DNA from: Candidatus Rubneribacter avistercoris
Lineage (GTDB): Bacteria; Actinomycetota; Coriobacteriia; Coriobacteriales; Eggerthellaceae
Direction of reading: 5' to 3'
Assembly: GCA_019115845.1 (NCBI GenBank)
Contig: DXCU01000023.1
Span: forward strand, 1-52,908
Length of the DNA: 52,908 nt
Under the pieces are notes generated by a model, which saw only the letters and a list, made by a program, of their open reading frames with translations, was not told the DNA's origin and did no database searches. The first letter of the stretch is position 1, and the number at the start of each line of letters is the position of its first letter. This document shows positions 25,902 through 34,355 of the stretch, piece after piece. The translations under genes were made by a program, and so were the position numbers.

Positions 25902-27446
25902 ATGAGGGAAATCGACAGAAGGAGCTTCGTCAAAACGGCAATGGCGGCGGGAGCGGGAGCCGCAGCCCTTGGGTTGGCGGCCTGCGCGCCCGGCCAGAAG
26001 CAGGCGAGCCCGCAGGCAGCAAGCGCCGAGCTTCCATCCGAATGGACCAGCGAGCATGACCTGGTTGTCATTGGCGCGGGAGGAGCGGGGCTCGCAGCCG
26101 CGCTCGAAGCGTCCCGTGCCGGCGCGAGCGTGATGGTCCTCGAGTGCGAGAACTCGCACCTGTTCTCGAACACGGCGCTCTGCGGAGGGGTGGTCATGGG
26201 CTGCTGCAGCTCAATCCAGAAAGAGGCGGGCGTCGAGGACTCCGTGGAGGAGTTCAAAAAGTACCTCGACGCCATCAACGACGGGCTCGACAGCCAAAAC
26301 CTCACCCACCTCTGGGCGGAGAAGTCGGGCGAGACCATCGACTGGCTGAGGGAGGCCGGAGCGGACTTCCCGGTCGAGAAGCTGTACAAATCGGGGGCCG
26401 AGGACGCTTACGCCGACGTCACGAAGCCGGTCGCGCGCGGCGTTATCGCGTTCGACAGCAAAGGAGCCTCCATCTGCGACGCGCTTTACCAGCAGGCCGT
26501 CGCGGAGGGAGCGGAATTCGCTTTCGGAACGCTTGCAACCGGCCTTTATCAGGACGAAACAGGCAGAGTATGTGGTGTCGCCGCAGATGACGGAACTTCA
26601 CGCAAAGCGAACAAGGGAGTCGTCATAGCCTCGGCCGGGTTCTCCCGGAACAAGGACATGCTCCGCAACTTCATGCCCGACCTCGTGGACGGCGCCTCGA
26701 ACGGCTCGAGCCGCCAGCAGGGGGACGGCATCGTCATGGGTCAGCGCCTCGGCGCAAAGCTCACGAACATGTGGGCCACGCAGACCACCGGGAAGGGGAT
26801 CGACACAGGCCAAGGCGGCGCCCCTTTCTTCGTGCTCCCCAACTGGGGGAACCAGTGCATATGCATCGACATGGACGGCACGCGCGCCTTCGACGAGGGC
26901 ATGATGGGCGAGCTCATGAGCGTCGAGATCATAAACAACCACGACGGTTTCGTGTGGGCGGCTTGGGATGACAAGGTGGTGCAGCAGGGGCCGGCGGTCA
27001 TCACCGTTCCCCCGCTGTCCGAAGGCTTGCGAAGCGAGATCGATTCGGGCGCCATCCTCAGCGCGAACACGCTCGAAGAACTTGCGGAGAAAATCGGCGT
27101 GCCTGCCGAGGTCTTCGTCGCCGAGGTCGACAAGCTCAACTCCTTCGTCGAGGAGGGCGTCGACAAGGAGTTCGGGAAGGACCAGTCCAAGGGGATGGGG
27201 AACAAGATAGACACGCCGCCTTTCTACGCCGGAAAGATCGTGCCCGCTTTCGCCGACACCGCCGGCGGGTTGACCATCAACGAGAAGGCCGAGGTCCTCA
27301 ACGTCGACGACCAGCCCATCGCCGGGCTGTACGCCGCAGGGAGCACGACGGGAGGATGGCGGGGACGGATTTACCCCGGAAGCGGAACAGCCCTCGGGTT
27401 CGGCTTCACGTTCGGCCGCATAGCCGCGCAAAGCGCGCTCGCATGA
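25902..27446 (+). CDS. Tat-exported lipoprotein flavoprotein reductase (fumarate reductase/urocanate reductase superfamily)
   Basis: 514 residues. The N-terminus carries a twin-arginine motif (RRSFVK, 6-11) and a lipobox ending at Cys28 (LAAC), so it is exported folded and lipid-anchored. Then comes the FAD-binding fold (VVIGAGGAGLAAALEASRAG near residue 50), the flavin-closing segment near 230-260 and the C-terminal PIAGLYAAGSTTGG and GSGTALGFGFTFGR motifs. Family members reduce fumarate, urocanate or other unsaturated acids with quinol or cytochrome electrons; the substrate here is unknown, and no FMN-binding or heme domain is fused. AAGGAGG stands 5 bp before the ATG. It probably forms a module with the preceding LuxR gene. 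Confidence 0.9.
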   Translation: MREIDRRSFVKTAMAAGAGAAALGLAACAPGQKQASPQAASAELPSEWTSEHDLVVIGAGGAGLAAALEASRAGASVMVLECENSHLFSNTALCGGVVMGCCSSIQKEAGVEDSVEEFKKYLDAINDGLDSQNLTHLWAEKSGETIDWLREAGADFPVEKLYKSGAEDAYADVTKPVARGVIAFDSKGASICDALYQQAVAEGAEFAFGTLATGLYQDETGRVCGVAADDGTSRKANKGVVIASAGFSRNKDMLRNFMPDLVDGASNGSSRQQGDGIVMGQRLGAKLTNMWATQTTGKGIDTGQGGAPFFVLPNWGNQCICIDMDGTRAFDEGMMGELMSVEIINNHDGFVWAAWDDKVVQQGPAVITVPPLSEGLRSEIDSGAILSANTLEELAEKIGVPAEVFVAEVDKLNSFVEEGVDKEFGKDQSKGMGNKIDTPPFYAGKIVPAFADTAGGLTINEKAEVLNVDDQPIAGLYAAGSTTGGWRGRIYPGSGTALGFGFTFGRIAAQSALA

Positions 27447-27453
27447 GCTTGAC

Positions 27454-27482
27454 ACGGCCCCGCCCTGTTACGGCGGGGCCGT
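27454..27482. terminator. Bidirectional terminator between convergent genes
   Basis: ACGGCCCCGCC (27454-27464) and GGCGGGGCCGT (27472-27482) form an 11-bp GC stem with a 7-base loop, in the 58-bp gap between the flavoprotein gene and the convergent methyltransferase gene. No T-run is present. Confidence 0.7.
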
Positions 27483-27504
27483 CCACTTGGGCGTGAGCGC
27501 GCCG

Positions 27505-28344
27505 TCAGTCCCGCCACTTCGTGCGCAGCTCCCAAAACGCCACGGCGCTGGCGGCGGCCACGTTGAGCGAGTCCACGCCGTGGTCCATGGGGATGCGCAC
27601 CACGAAGTCGCAGGCGGCCACCGTGGAGGGCGCCAGCCCGTCGCCTTCGGTGCCCAGCACGAGTGCCAGGCGCTCGCACGCGCGCAGGCGCGCATCGTGC
27701 AAGGGCAGCGCGTTATCGGCAAGCGCGAGGGCGGCGGTGGAGAACCCGAGCGAGCGCAGAAGCGGCACACCTTCGGCAGCCCAGTCGCGCTCGCGGCCGA
27801 TGCGCGTCCACGGCACCTGAAACACCGTCCCCATCGACACGCGCGCGGCGCGGCGGTAGAGCGGATCGTGGCACGACGGCGTGACGAGCACCGCGTCGAT
27901 GCCGAGCGCGGCCGCCGAACGGAACGCGGCGCCCACGTTCGTGTAGTTGGTCACATCTTCGAGCACGGCCACGCGGCGCGCGTCTTTCAGCAGGTCGGGC
28001 ACGCTCGGCAGCGCGGGGCGGCGAAACGCCGCAAGCGCCCCGCGCGTCACCTCGTAGCCGGTCACGGCGCGAAACTGCTCACGCGTGGCCAGCAGCACCG
28101 GAAAGGCCGGGTCATCCGCCAGCATACGCTCGATGAGCGGCATCGTCTGATCGAGCCAGCGCTCCTCCAAAAACAGCGACACCGGATGCACGCCCGCATC
28201 GAGCGCCCGTTCGATCACCTTGCGCGACTCGCCGATGAACAGGCCGTTCGCGTAATCGGGATCGTCACGCAGCTGCGCGTCGGTCGCCCCCGCGTACACG
28301 GCGAGCCGAACGTCGTCCGTCCCGCCCAAGCGCACGATGGGCAT
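27505..28344 (-). CDS. TrmH/SpoU-family RNA 2'-O-methyltransferase
   Basis: S-adenosylmethionine-dependent RNA ribose methyltransferase of 279 residues. The C-terminal SpoU knot is clear: VAVLEDVTNYTNVGAAFR (motif 1), LALVLGTEGDGL (motif 2) and IPMDHGVDSLNVAAASAVA (motif 3). The N-terminal about 100 residues are a substrate-binding domain (GLFIGESRKVIERAL). The target tRNA or rRNA site is not deducible. Start 28344 is supported by AAGGAGG 5 bp before the ATG; the open frame upstream runs through the palindromic repeat and is not coding. Confidence 0.92.
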   Translation of the reverse strand: MPIVRLGGTDDVRLAVYAGATDAQLRDDPDYANGLFIGESRKVIERALDAGVHPVSLFLEERWLDQTMPLIERMLADDPAFPVLLATREQFRAVTGYEVTRGALAAFRRPALPSVPDLLKDARRVAVLEDVTNYTNVGAAFRSAAALGIDAVLVTPSCHDPLYRRAARVSMGTVFQVPWTRIGRERDWAAEGVPLLRSLGFSTAALALADNALPLHDARLRACERLALVLGTEGDGLAPSTVAACDFVVRIPMDHGVDSLNVAAASAVAFWELRTKWRD

Positions 28345-28593
28345 GGCCCCTCCTTTCTCCTCGCCGTCCATGGTACCACCGAACGACACTGCCCCGCTCC
28401 GAAAGCGCCCCAACTGCAGCCGCGTTCCCTGCGCGCCGAAAAGGCGCCGAGAACGCGCCAACCGCAGCTCCCACCCGCCCCCGCCCTCAAACGCACCCAC
28501 AGGCCCGAACCCACGCCGCATGAGGGCCACCGACTTCGACGGCGTCCCACAGCCCCGCCCGCCCCCGAACGCACCTGCGGGCCCCCTGCGGAG

Positions 28594-28746
28594 TGGCGAG
28601 AAATCACCGAAATCGGAAGATCGAACAGGCGGACGCAAGCGTCATGGCAGGTACACGACAATAAAAGCCCAGGTCGCACGAAATCGAAACACGACCGCCG
28701 GCACCGAAGCCGCCGACATCCTTCCGACTTCGGTGATTTCTCGCCA
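28594..28746. repeat. Palindromic intergenic repeat element, family 1, copy 1
   Basis: A 153-bp element with 26-bp terminal inverted repeats (28594-28619 and 28721-28746, one mismatch) beginning TGGCGAGAAATCACCGAA. The body contains AAAAGCCCAGGTCGCA (28663-28678). A second copy at 32276-32427 is about 95 percent identical. Sequence before both copies (CCCCTGCGGAG and nearby CCGAACGCACC) is also similar, so the repeated unit may extend leftward. No coding capacity. It could be a non-autonomous mobile element (MITE) or a structured RNA. The rest of the 28345-28593 gap is GC-rich and holds degenerate repeats of the same flanking sequence; I see no gene in it. Confidence 0.85.
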
Positions 28747-28779
28747 TCTCGGGCCAACTATGGACGTCGGCCTCTCGCA

Positions 28780-30216
28780 CTAGCCCGGCCGGCCTCCCGC
28801 GCCGGCGCGCTCCTCGCCGCGCACGAGATCGAGCAACTCCTGGCGATCATGCACGTCGAGTTTGCCGTAGATGCGTCGCGAATGAGTGCGCACCGTGTTC
28901 TCGGACAGATAAAGCGTCTCGGCGATGTAGGGACGCGACCTCCCCTTGCACAGGTACTGCATAATCTCCACCTCACGCGGCGAGAGGCCATACGCCTCGC
29001 CCACCGCCGCACAGCGCCCATCGATACCGTCGGCCTCGCCGATGGCGCGGTGCGCAGGCCCGTTCAAATCGGACAACAGCAACTGCACGTCAGGCGAGCG
29101 CGAGGGCAAAAAGAACGCCGTCATGACCACCGTCACCACAAGCAAGAACGAAGCGACGGCCGGATTGAGCGACTCCAATCCCAAAAAAGACGCCGAGCAA
29201 CGTCCAAACCAGTCAGGCAGCGAGTAAAGGAGCATGCCGGGGCAGAACACGAGGAAGGGGCGAAACGAGCTGTGATGCGCGACGTTGGCCAACGCCAACC
29301 ACAGAAACATCTTCGCCACCACCACGGCCGCCCCCGTGAACGCTTGGATGAACTGCGCCATGCCAAATGCAACCAACATGAACAACGCAAGGGCCATGAG
29401 CACGTAGGTGAAGCGCCATACCACGGTGATGTCGAGGCCCCGACGACGCTCGAACACCCACCAGCCCACAAACGCGCAAAACAAGAGCAGGATCATCTGC
29501 GAGAGCAGGGTGTACGCCGGCGTGGCCTCCGACCCGAAGCTATAGTGGCCGGTGCCGTGCTTGAGCGTCATATTGAGGATGGACCACATAAAGAAGAACA
29601 CCGCCATAGCCACCACAATGCGCGCGAACGACCTCAGAGATGCACGACCGAACCATAGTTCCGCCGCACGTTCGCTCGAAGACGATCCGTCCTCCCACCG
29701 CGCGCCCAGCGCGGCCATCGACAGGAACGGAAGCGGAAGCATGAGCGCCATCGTCACCTCCTGCGGCACGAGGGCGGTCACGCACTTCATGGCGGCCACA
29801 AGCACAATGGCCAGCACCAGGGCGCGCGCCACCTCGTTGATGGAAGAACCCGCATAGCGGGTCCCCCAGCGGGCCACCATCCAGCATTCGGCCAAGGCGA
29901 ACAGCCCCAAGGCCCCGACGTCCGCAAACGGAGGATACGACGCCGATCCAACCCACAGGATCACGAAAGATCCCGCATAGGCCACCGCAGCAGCCCAGTC
30001 GATCGCACGCGTCGCGCGAGCCGGCATGCCCGCACGCGACAAGACCGCGCACAGAAGCACCGTCGCCAGCACAACCGCGCCCGATTTGTTGAGCCACCAA
30101 TAAGAAAACGACGCGTCGTAGCTCAGCGCGCTCACCCAGTTGGAGCAGGTGTACCATACGAAAAAGCCCGTCGCCATAGCTGCCGTGGCCATCCGCCGCC
30201 CCGCCAACTTTCGCAT
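28780..30216 (-). CDS. LuxR-type regulator with polytopic membrane domain
   Basis: 478 residues, with about twelve hydrophobic segments in the first about 390 and a C-terminal LuxR helix-turn-helix (LSPREVEIMQYLCKGR, NTVRTHSRRIYGKLDVHDRQEL). The same architecture as the regulators at 24.3, 34.4 and 52.1 kb, but with clearly diverged membrane halves, so probably different signals. The ATG at 30216 has AAGGGGG upstream. It is divergent from the flavoprotein gene that starts 244 bp away, which it probably regulates. Confidence 0.88.
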   Translation of the reverse strand: MRKLAGRRMATAAMATGFFVWYTCSNWVSALSYDASFSYWWLNKSGAVVLATVLLCAVLSRAGMPARATRAIDWAAAVAYAGSFVILWVGSASYPPFADVGALGLFALAECWMVARWGTRYAGSSINEVARALVLAIVLVAAMKCVTALVPQEVTMALMLPLPFLSMAALGARWEDGSSSSERAAELWFGRASLRSFARIVVAMAVFFFMWSILNMTLKHGTGHYSFGSEATPAYTLLSQMILLLFCAFVGWWVFERRRGLDITVVWRFTYVLMALALFMLVAFGMAQFIQAFTGAAVVVAKMFLWLALANVAHHSSFRPFLVFCPGMLLYSLPDWFGRCSASFLGLESLNPAVASFLLVVTVVMTAFFLPSRSPDVQLLLSDLNGPAHRAIGEADGIDGRCAAVGEAYGLSPREVEIMQYLCKGRSRPYIAETLYLSENTVRTHSRRIYGKLDVHDRQELLDLVRGEERAGAGGRPG

Positions 30217-30295
30217 GTGCGCCCCCTTTCCTCGTCGCGCATTATCGCATGGCGGCACGCGCTGCACGCCCTCCAAACGACCTCTCAGAACAAGT

Positions 30296-30312
30296 TCGCC
30301 CGATTCGGGCGA
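30296..30312. promoter_or_regulatory. Inverted repeat between divergent regulator and flavoprotein genes
   Basis: TCGCCCG-ATT-CGGGCGA is a perfect 7-bp dyad 80 bp upstream of the regulator start and 149 bp upstream of the flavoprotein start. It is a candidate operator. No strong promoter hexamers stand out in this 244-bp gap. Confidence 0.35.
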
Positions 30313-30460
30313 CAGCTCAACCCGCCCTTTGCTCCGATCCGGGCCTCGCACGCCCTTGGCCAACCGGCGTATCGTCGGCATCGTCGATGCGGATCCCAGC
30401 GACAAGCAAGCCCGTCGCAACCGCACCAGGAACGAATCCCGCGAATGCAAGGAGGAATCA

Positions 30461-32119
30461 ATGGACAAAAGAAGCCTGCTCTCGAGGAGGAACTTCATCA
30501 AAACCGGCAGCGCGCTAGCGCTTGGAACGGCGGCTCTCGGTCTGGCCGGCTGCGCAGGCGCCCCTGCGGCGAACACGGCCAACGACGCCGCAACCTCACC
30601 TGCCGACATCGAATGGGACGAGGAGTTCGACGTCGTGGTGGTGGGCGCGGGCGCGGCAGGCCTCGCAACGGCCGCCGCGATGGCAACCGAAGGCGAAGGC
30701 CTGACCACGCTGCTCCTGGAAAAGGGCGCCATGCCCACCGGAAGCGGCAACTCGCCGGTGTGCAGCGGATCGTTCCACATCACCGACGACCCCGACAATT
30801 TCGCCCTTTACGTGAAGGCGCTCGTCGAGGGCTTCACGTGCACGCCTGAGTCCATGTACGAAGTGTACGCCCAAGGCGCAGCCGAGAACTGGGAATGGCT
30901 CACGGGCCTGGGTATGCTCGAAAGCGATGTGAAGATCACCCCGCAGGCGGGCAAGGCGGAGTACTACGAGATAGAGCACCACGACGCATTCTCGAAATGC
31001 CAGTTCAATGCCGATAACACCGACCGCCCCGCGCACATCAGCATCTTTCTGAGCGAATTTCTGGACCAGCATCCCGACGCCGTGACGCGCCACACGAACA
31101 CGCCCCTCACCGCACTCGTGCAGGATCCTCAGACAAGGGCCGTGCTCGGCGGCGTGTACGAGAAGAGCGGCAAAAGCGTGTACGTGAAAGCCAGGCGCGG
31201 CGTGGTCATGTGCTGCGGCGGCTTCGAGAACGATCCCGAGATGCTGCAAGACTACCTCTCGTTCGAGCGCATGCACGCCGCCGGGGCCACCATGAACACG
31301 GGAGACGGCCACCGCATCTGCGCAAAACTTGGCGCAAGCATGTGGCACATGAACAGCTTCGCGGGTGCGTGGTCAAACGGCATCAGCATCGACGGCGAGA
31401 AGATGATGGCCTACCGCACCCTCAAGAAAGCGCAGGGCATCGTGGTGGGAGTCAACGGGCGCCGCTTCTACCAAGAGTGGGAGGGCACCACCATGTTCAC
31501 ACCCGGCGAAGAAGGCCCGCTCGAACTCCACTACGGCTGCCGGCACGGTCATCAGAACTTCGGAGGCGACTGGCGCTGCCTGCCCTTGCCGCCCAAACAG
31601 TGGTTCATCTTCGATTCCGAGGGACTGAGGTTCAGCGCCTACCTTGGCGCGAATTCCACGAGCAACACGCTGCAGAACCAGACGGAGACGACGGAGAACG
31701 ACCCGAGCATCGACCCCGTGGCCGATGGCTACGCCTACATCGCCGACACCGTCGAGGACCTTGCTGTGCAGATAGGCGTTCCAGTTGACGAGCTGACGAA
31801 CACGGTAAACCGCTGGAACGCCTCATGTGACAACGGCGAAGACGAGCAGTTCCATCGCCCGGCCGACCAGATGACGCCCGTGCGCACGCCTCCGTTCTAC
31901 GCCATCGAGTGCATTCCCGAAATACTCAACACCGACGGCGGCCCACGCCGCAACGAGAAAGCGCAGATCATCGACGTGGACGGCGAGCCTATCCCCAACC
32001 TGTACTCGTCAGGCGAGTTCGGTTCTATCTGGGCGTCGAAGTACCAAGGCAGCGGAAACATCACCGAGTGCATGGTGTTCGGCCGCATCGCCGCCCGCGA
32101 ACTGATCGCGAAGGAGTAG
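30461..32119 (+). CDS. Tat-exported lipoprotein flavoprotein reductase (fumarate reductase superfamily)
   Basis: 552 residues with a twin-arginine signal (SRRNFIK, 8-14) and a lipobox at Cys31 (LAGC), then an FAD fold (VVVVGAGAAGLATAAAMA near residue 60) and the C-terminal PIPNLYSSGEFGSIW and GSGNITECMVFGR motifs. The insert region is unlike that of the 25.9-kb protein (it has a GCRHGHQNFGGDWRC segment), so the substrate probably differs. AAGGAGGAATCA lies directly before the ATG. A GACTGCCCC hairpin terminator follows. Divergent from its likely LuxR regulator. Catalytic activity as a reductase of an unsaturated acid or ketone is inferred from the family only. Confidence 0.9.
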   Translation: MDKRSLLSRRNFIKTGSALALGTAALGLAGCAGAPAANTANDAATSPADIEWDEEFDVVVVGAGAAGLATAAAMATEGEGLTTLLLEKGAMPTGSGNSPVCSGSFHITDDPDNFALYVKALVEGFTCTPESMYEVYAQGAAENWEWLTGLGMLESDVKITPQAGKAEYYEIEHHDAFSKCQFNADNTDRPAHISIFLSEFLDQHPDAVTRHTNTPLTALVQDPQTRAVLGGVYEKSGKSVYVKARRGVVMCCGGFENDPEMLQDYLSFERMHAAGATMNTGDGHRICAKLGASMWHMNSFAGAWSNGISIDGEKMMAYRTLKKAQGIVVGVNGRRFYQEWEGTTMFTPGEEGPLELHYGCRHGHQNFGGDWRCLPLPPKQWFIFDSEGLRFSAYLGANSTSNTLQNQTETTENDPSIDPVADGYAYIADTVEDLAVQIGVPVDELTNTVNRWNASCDNGEDEQFHRPADQMTPVRTPPFYAIECIPEILNTDGGPRRNEKAQIIDVDGEPIPNLYSSGEFGSIWASKYQGSGNITECMVFGRIAARELIAKE

Positions 32120-32141
32120 CGAACCCCTGTCTCCCACCTGC

Positions 32142-32168
32142 GACTGCCCCGCCCCTCCCGGGGCAGTC
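32142..32168 (+). terminator. Hairpin after the second flavoprotein gene
   Basis: GACTGCCCC (32142-32150) and GGGGCAGTC (32160-32168) are perfectly complementary, 23 bp after the stop. There is no T-run. Confidence 0.6.
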
Positions 32169-32275
32169 GACGCCCCGCCCCGAAAGCACTCCGGTTGCAA
32201 CCGCACGGAGAAAGGCATCGCAAACGCGCATCCCCGCCTCCGAACGCACCCGCAAGTCCGAACCCCCCTGCGGAG

Positions 32276-32427
32276 TGGCGAGAAATCACCGAAATCGGAA
32301 GATCGAACGGGCGGACGCGAGCGCCATGGCAGGTACGCGACAAAAAAGGCCAGGTCGCACGAAATCGAAACACGACCGCCGACACCGAAGCCGCCGACAT
32401 CCTTCCGACTTCGGTGATTTCTCGCCA
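32276..32427. repeat. Palindromic intergenic repeat element, family 1, copy 2
   Basis: 152 bp, with 26-bp terminal inverted repeats at 32276-32301 and 32402-32427, nearly identical to copy 1 at 28594-28746; the differences are about seven substitutions and a one-base indel in the central A-rich tract. Same orientation as copy 1. It lies in a 653-bp gap without genes that is almost filled by three palindromic elements. Confidence 0.88.
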
Positions 32428-32443
32428 CCCGAACCCCCGTCCG

Positions 32444-32515
32444 CTGCTAAGCCACCGTTGACATGGGCCGGCCACCCGCCAGCGAGGTCCGCGTCAACGC
32501 TGGTTTATCAGAGAG
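32444..32515. repeat. Dyad repeat element, family 2, copy A
   Basis: Arms CTGCTAAGCCACCGTTGACA... (32444-32466) and its imperfect complement (32489-32511) flank a 22-bp centre. A second copy at 40225-40301 shares the arms and the order GGTCCG-GTCAACG, 7.7 kb away. The element starts only 17 bp after the family 1 copy. Confidence 0.72.
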
Positions 32516-32524
32516 AACCCCCGC

Positions 32525-32680
32525 CTTGGCCGCGAATCGCGCCCTGTGGCACACTCGAAGCCCTTTTCGCGGTCCTCTCGACTGCAGCGACCGGAAAAGC
32601 CCAGGTCGCAAAAACCGCGATCCGGCCTTGCCACGGAAAACCGCCCCTTTGCGTGCCATAGGGTTCATTTTGCGGCCAAG
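32525..32680. repeat. Long imperfect inverted repeat, related to family 1
   Basis: Arms 32525-32552 and 32653-32680 (CTTGGCCGC...TGTGGCAC and its near complement) match at 22 of 28 positions. Between them lies AAAAGCCCAGGTCGCA (32595-32610), identical to the core of family 1 copy 1, inside a smaller hairpin GCGACC...GGTCGC. The total length of 156 bp is close to that of family 1. The remaining sequence to 32772 is G-rich, and I see nothing coding in it. Confidence 0.6.
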
Positions 32681-32772
32681 ACAGGGGGAGGGGGCCTTCG
32701 GAGGACCTCGGTGCGCCGGGAGGGGGCCGGGCGGCCGCAGGACCCGAGAATCCTCCAGATGAGCGCAGCGCC

Positions 32773-33534
32773 TCAGAGGTCGAGCAGCCGCGCGCCCGTC
32801 TCGGCGATGCGGGCGGCAAGGCGCCCGCGCGAAACCGCGCGCAGATCGGCCAGGTCGTCGAGCATGCGCTCGAGGAGCGCGACCTCGGCCGCAGGGTCGT
32901 ACGGATCGCCGGACTGCCCGGGCGCGTCGGTTTCCAGCAGCAGACGGTCCTCGGGGATGGCCCGCGCGTACGCCCGCCCGCGCCTCGAAGCCAGCATGCG
33001 CGGGTTCAGCGAGAAAAAGCAGCCCGCGTCCACGGCCCGACCCAGCTCGTCGGAGGTTCCCGAGAACCAGTGGAACACCACCGCGTTGCCGCCGAGCGCG
33101 CCCGCCCCCGCAAGCGCGTCAAGCACGTCGGCTGTGGCGCGCACCGCATGGACCGACAGCACGCGTCCCCCGTCCACGCACGCCTCCGCCACGCGCGCAA
33201 ACGCCGCCACCTGCGCCTCACGCGCGCCCTCGCAGCGCTTCCCGAAGTCAAGCCCCACCTCGCCAATGAAGCGCGTCGCTCTAGCCAAGCGCGCGAACGC
33301 CTCCACGTCCGCCTCCCCGCAGCGACCCTCAGCGACCCACCACGGATGCAACCCCAGCCCCACACGCATGTTTTCGCAGCCCGCGAGCAGCGCCGAGGAG
33401 CGTTCAAAGCCCGACGGCTCCACCGTGACCGAGAACGCCCCCGCCTCGCGCTTTGCCAATCCGCGCGCCGCCGCCCGCGCATCCGGCGCAAAGTCCAGAT
33501 GACAGTGCATGTCGAACAGCTGCAACCCCGTCAT
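32773..33534 (-). CDS. TatD-family metal-dependent hydrolase
   Basis: A 253-residue amidohydrolase-fold protein with the TatD metal-binding motifs: DMHCHLD (residues 8-14), GEVGLDFG in the middle, a His in HWFSG and the terminal Asp in LETDAPG. Family members are Mg-dependent 3'-5' DNA/RNA exonucleases or deacylases. The ATG at 33534 overlaps the tcdA stop (ATGA), so the two genes are co-translated. The open frame upstream of this start is only overlap with tcdA. Confidence 0.88.
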   Translation of the reverse strand: MTGLQLFDMHCHLDFAPDARAAARGLAKREAGAFSVTVEPSGFERSSALLAGCENMRVGLGLHPWWVAEGRCGEADVEAFARLARATRFIGEVGLDFGKRCEGAREAQVAAFARVAEACVDGGRVLSVHAVRATADVLDALAGAGALGGNAVVFHWFSGTSDELGRAVDAGCFFSLNPRMLASRRGRAYARAIPEDRLLLETDAPGQSGDPYDPAAEVALLERMLDDLADLRAVSRGRLAARIAETGARLLDL

Positions 33535-34274
33535 CGTCCGCGCTCCACGCCGGCCAGTTCGCAAAGCACCTCGCCGGCGATCATCTGCCCCATGATGGGA
33601 GGCACGAACGAGGCCGTGCCGAGGTTCGACCGCTCGCGCCGCTGCGCGCCCTCGCGCACGGGCACGTCCACGGGCTGCTCGCACGAGTAGAGCACGCGCA
33701 GGCGGCGGATGCCGCGCTTGCGGCCTTCCTTGCGCATGATGCGGCACAAGGGGCAGTTCACCGTGTCGTACACGTCGGCCACGCGAAAGCACTCGGGCCG
33801 CAGCTTGTTCGCCGCCCCCATGCTGCTGATCAGGCGCAGGCCGTGCTCGTCGGCGTACTGGGCGATGGCGAGCTTCGTCGAGACGGTGTCGATGGCGTCC
33901 ACCACGTAGTCCACTTGGCCGGCGTACGCGCCCAGAAACGCGGGCACGTCCTTGGCCAGGAGGAACCGATCGAGCGCCTCCACCTGCGCCGCCGGATTGA
34001 TGTCGGCGATCATCTCCCGCACGACCTCGGCCTTCTTGCGCCCAAGCGTGCTGTGAAACGCGATGGCCTGGCGGTTGATGTTGCTTTTCTGCACCACGTC
34101 GCGATCAAGCACCACGAACCGCCCCACCCCGCCGCGCGCCAGCGCCTCGACGCAGTTCGACCCCACGCCGCCAAGCCCCAGCACCATCACCGCAGATGCC
34201 GCCAAACGCTCGACGCCGCCGCGCCCCATGATGAGCTCGAGCTTTTCCGTGGCGCTCCCACCGCCTGCCTCCAT
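33531..34274 (-). CDS. tcdA: tRNA threonylcarbamoyladenosine dehydratase (TcdA/CsdL-like)
   Basis: A 247-residue E1-like enzyme that cyclises t6A37 of tRNA to ct6A using ATP. The nucleotide-binding motif is VLGLGGVGSNCVEAL near residue 30, followed by LDRDVVQKSNINRQ and DAIDTVSTKLAI, as in TcdA. The Cys pair NCPLCRIMRKEG and the end GTASFVPPIMGQMIAGEVL also fit. ATG 34274 has AAAGGAG upstream; an in-frame ATG at 34304 is less well placed. First gene of a two-gene operon with the TatD-like gene. Confidence 0.88.
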   Translation of the reverse strand: MEAGGGSATEKLELIMGRGGVERLAASAVMVLGLGGVGSNCVEALARGGVGRFVVLDRDVVQKSNINRQAIAFHSTLGRKKAEVVREMIADINPAAQVEALDRFLLAKDVPAFLGAYAGQVDYVVDAIDTVSTKLAIAQYADEHGLRLISSMGAANKLRPECFRVADVYDTVNCPLCRIMRKEGRKRGIRRLRVLYSCEQPVDVPVREGAQRRERSNLGTASFVPPIMGQMIAGEVLCELAGVERGR

Positions 34275-34355
34275 GGCCCACCGCTCCTTTCCGTCGGCGA
34301 CCATGGTAGCACGGCGCGGCGCGCACGCCCTGCGAAACGCCGGAAGCGCACGAGG

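Noticed and set aside
28594..28746. Family 1 element as a tRNA or known riboswitch
   Set aside because: No cloverleaf or known aptamer core is visible; the structure is one long terminal inverted repeat, and two near-identical copies exist in unrelated gaps.
27487..29658. 723-residue plus-strand ORF across the methyltransferase gene, the palindromic repeat and the LuxR gene
   Set aside because: It is antisense to two recognisable genes and passes through the repeat element; composition is typical of a GC-rich shadow.
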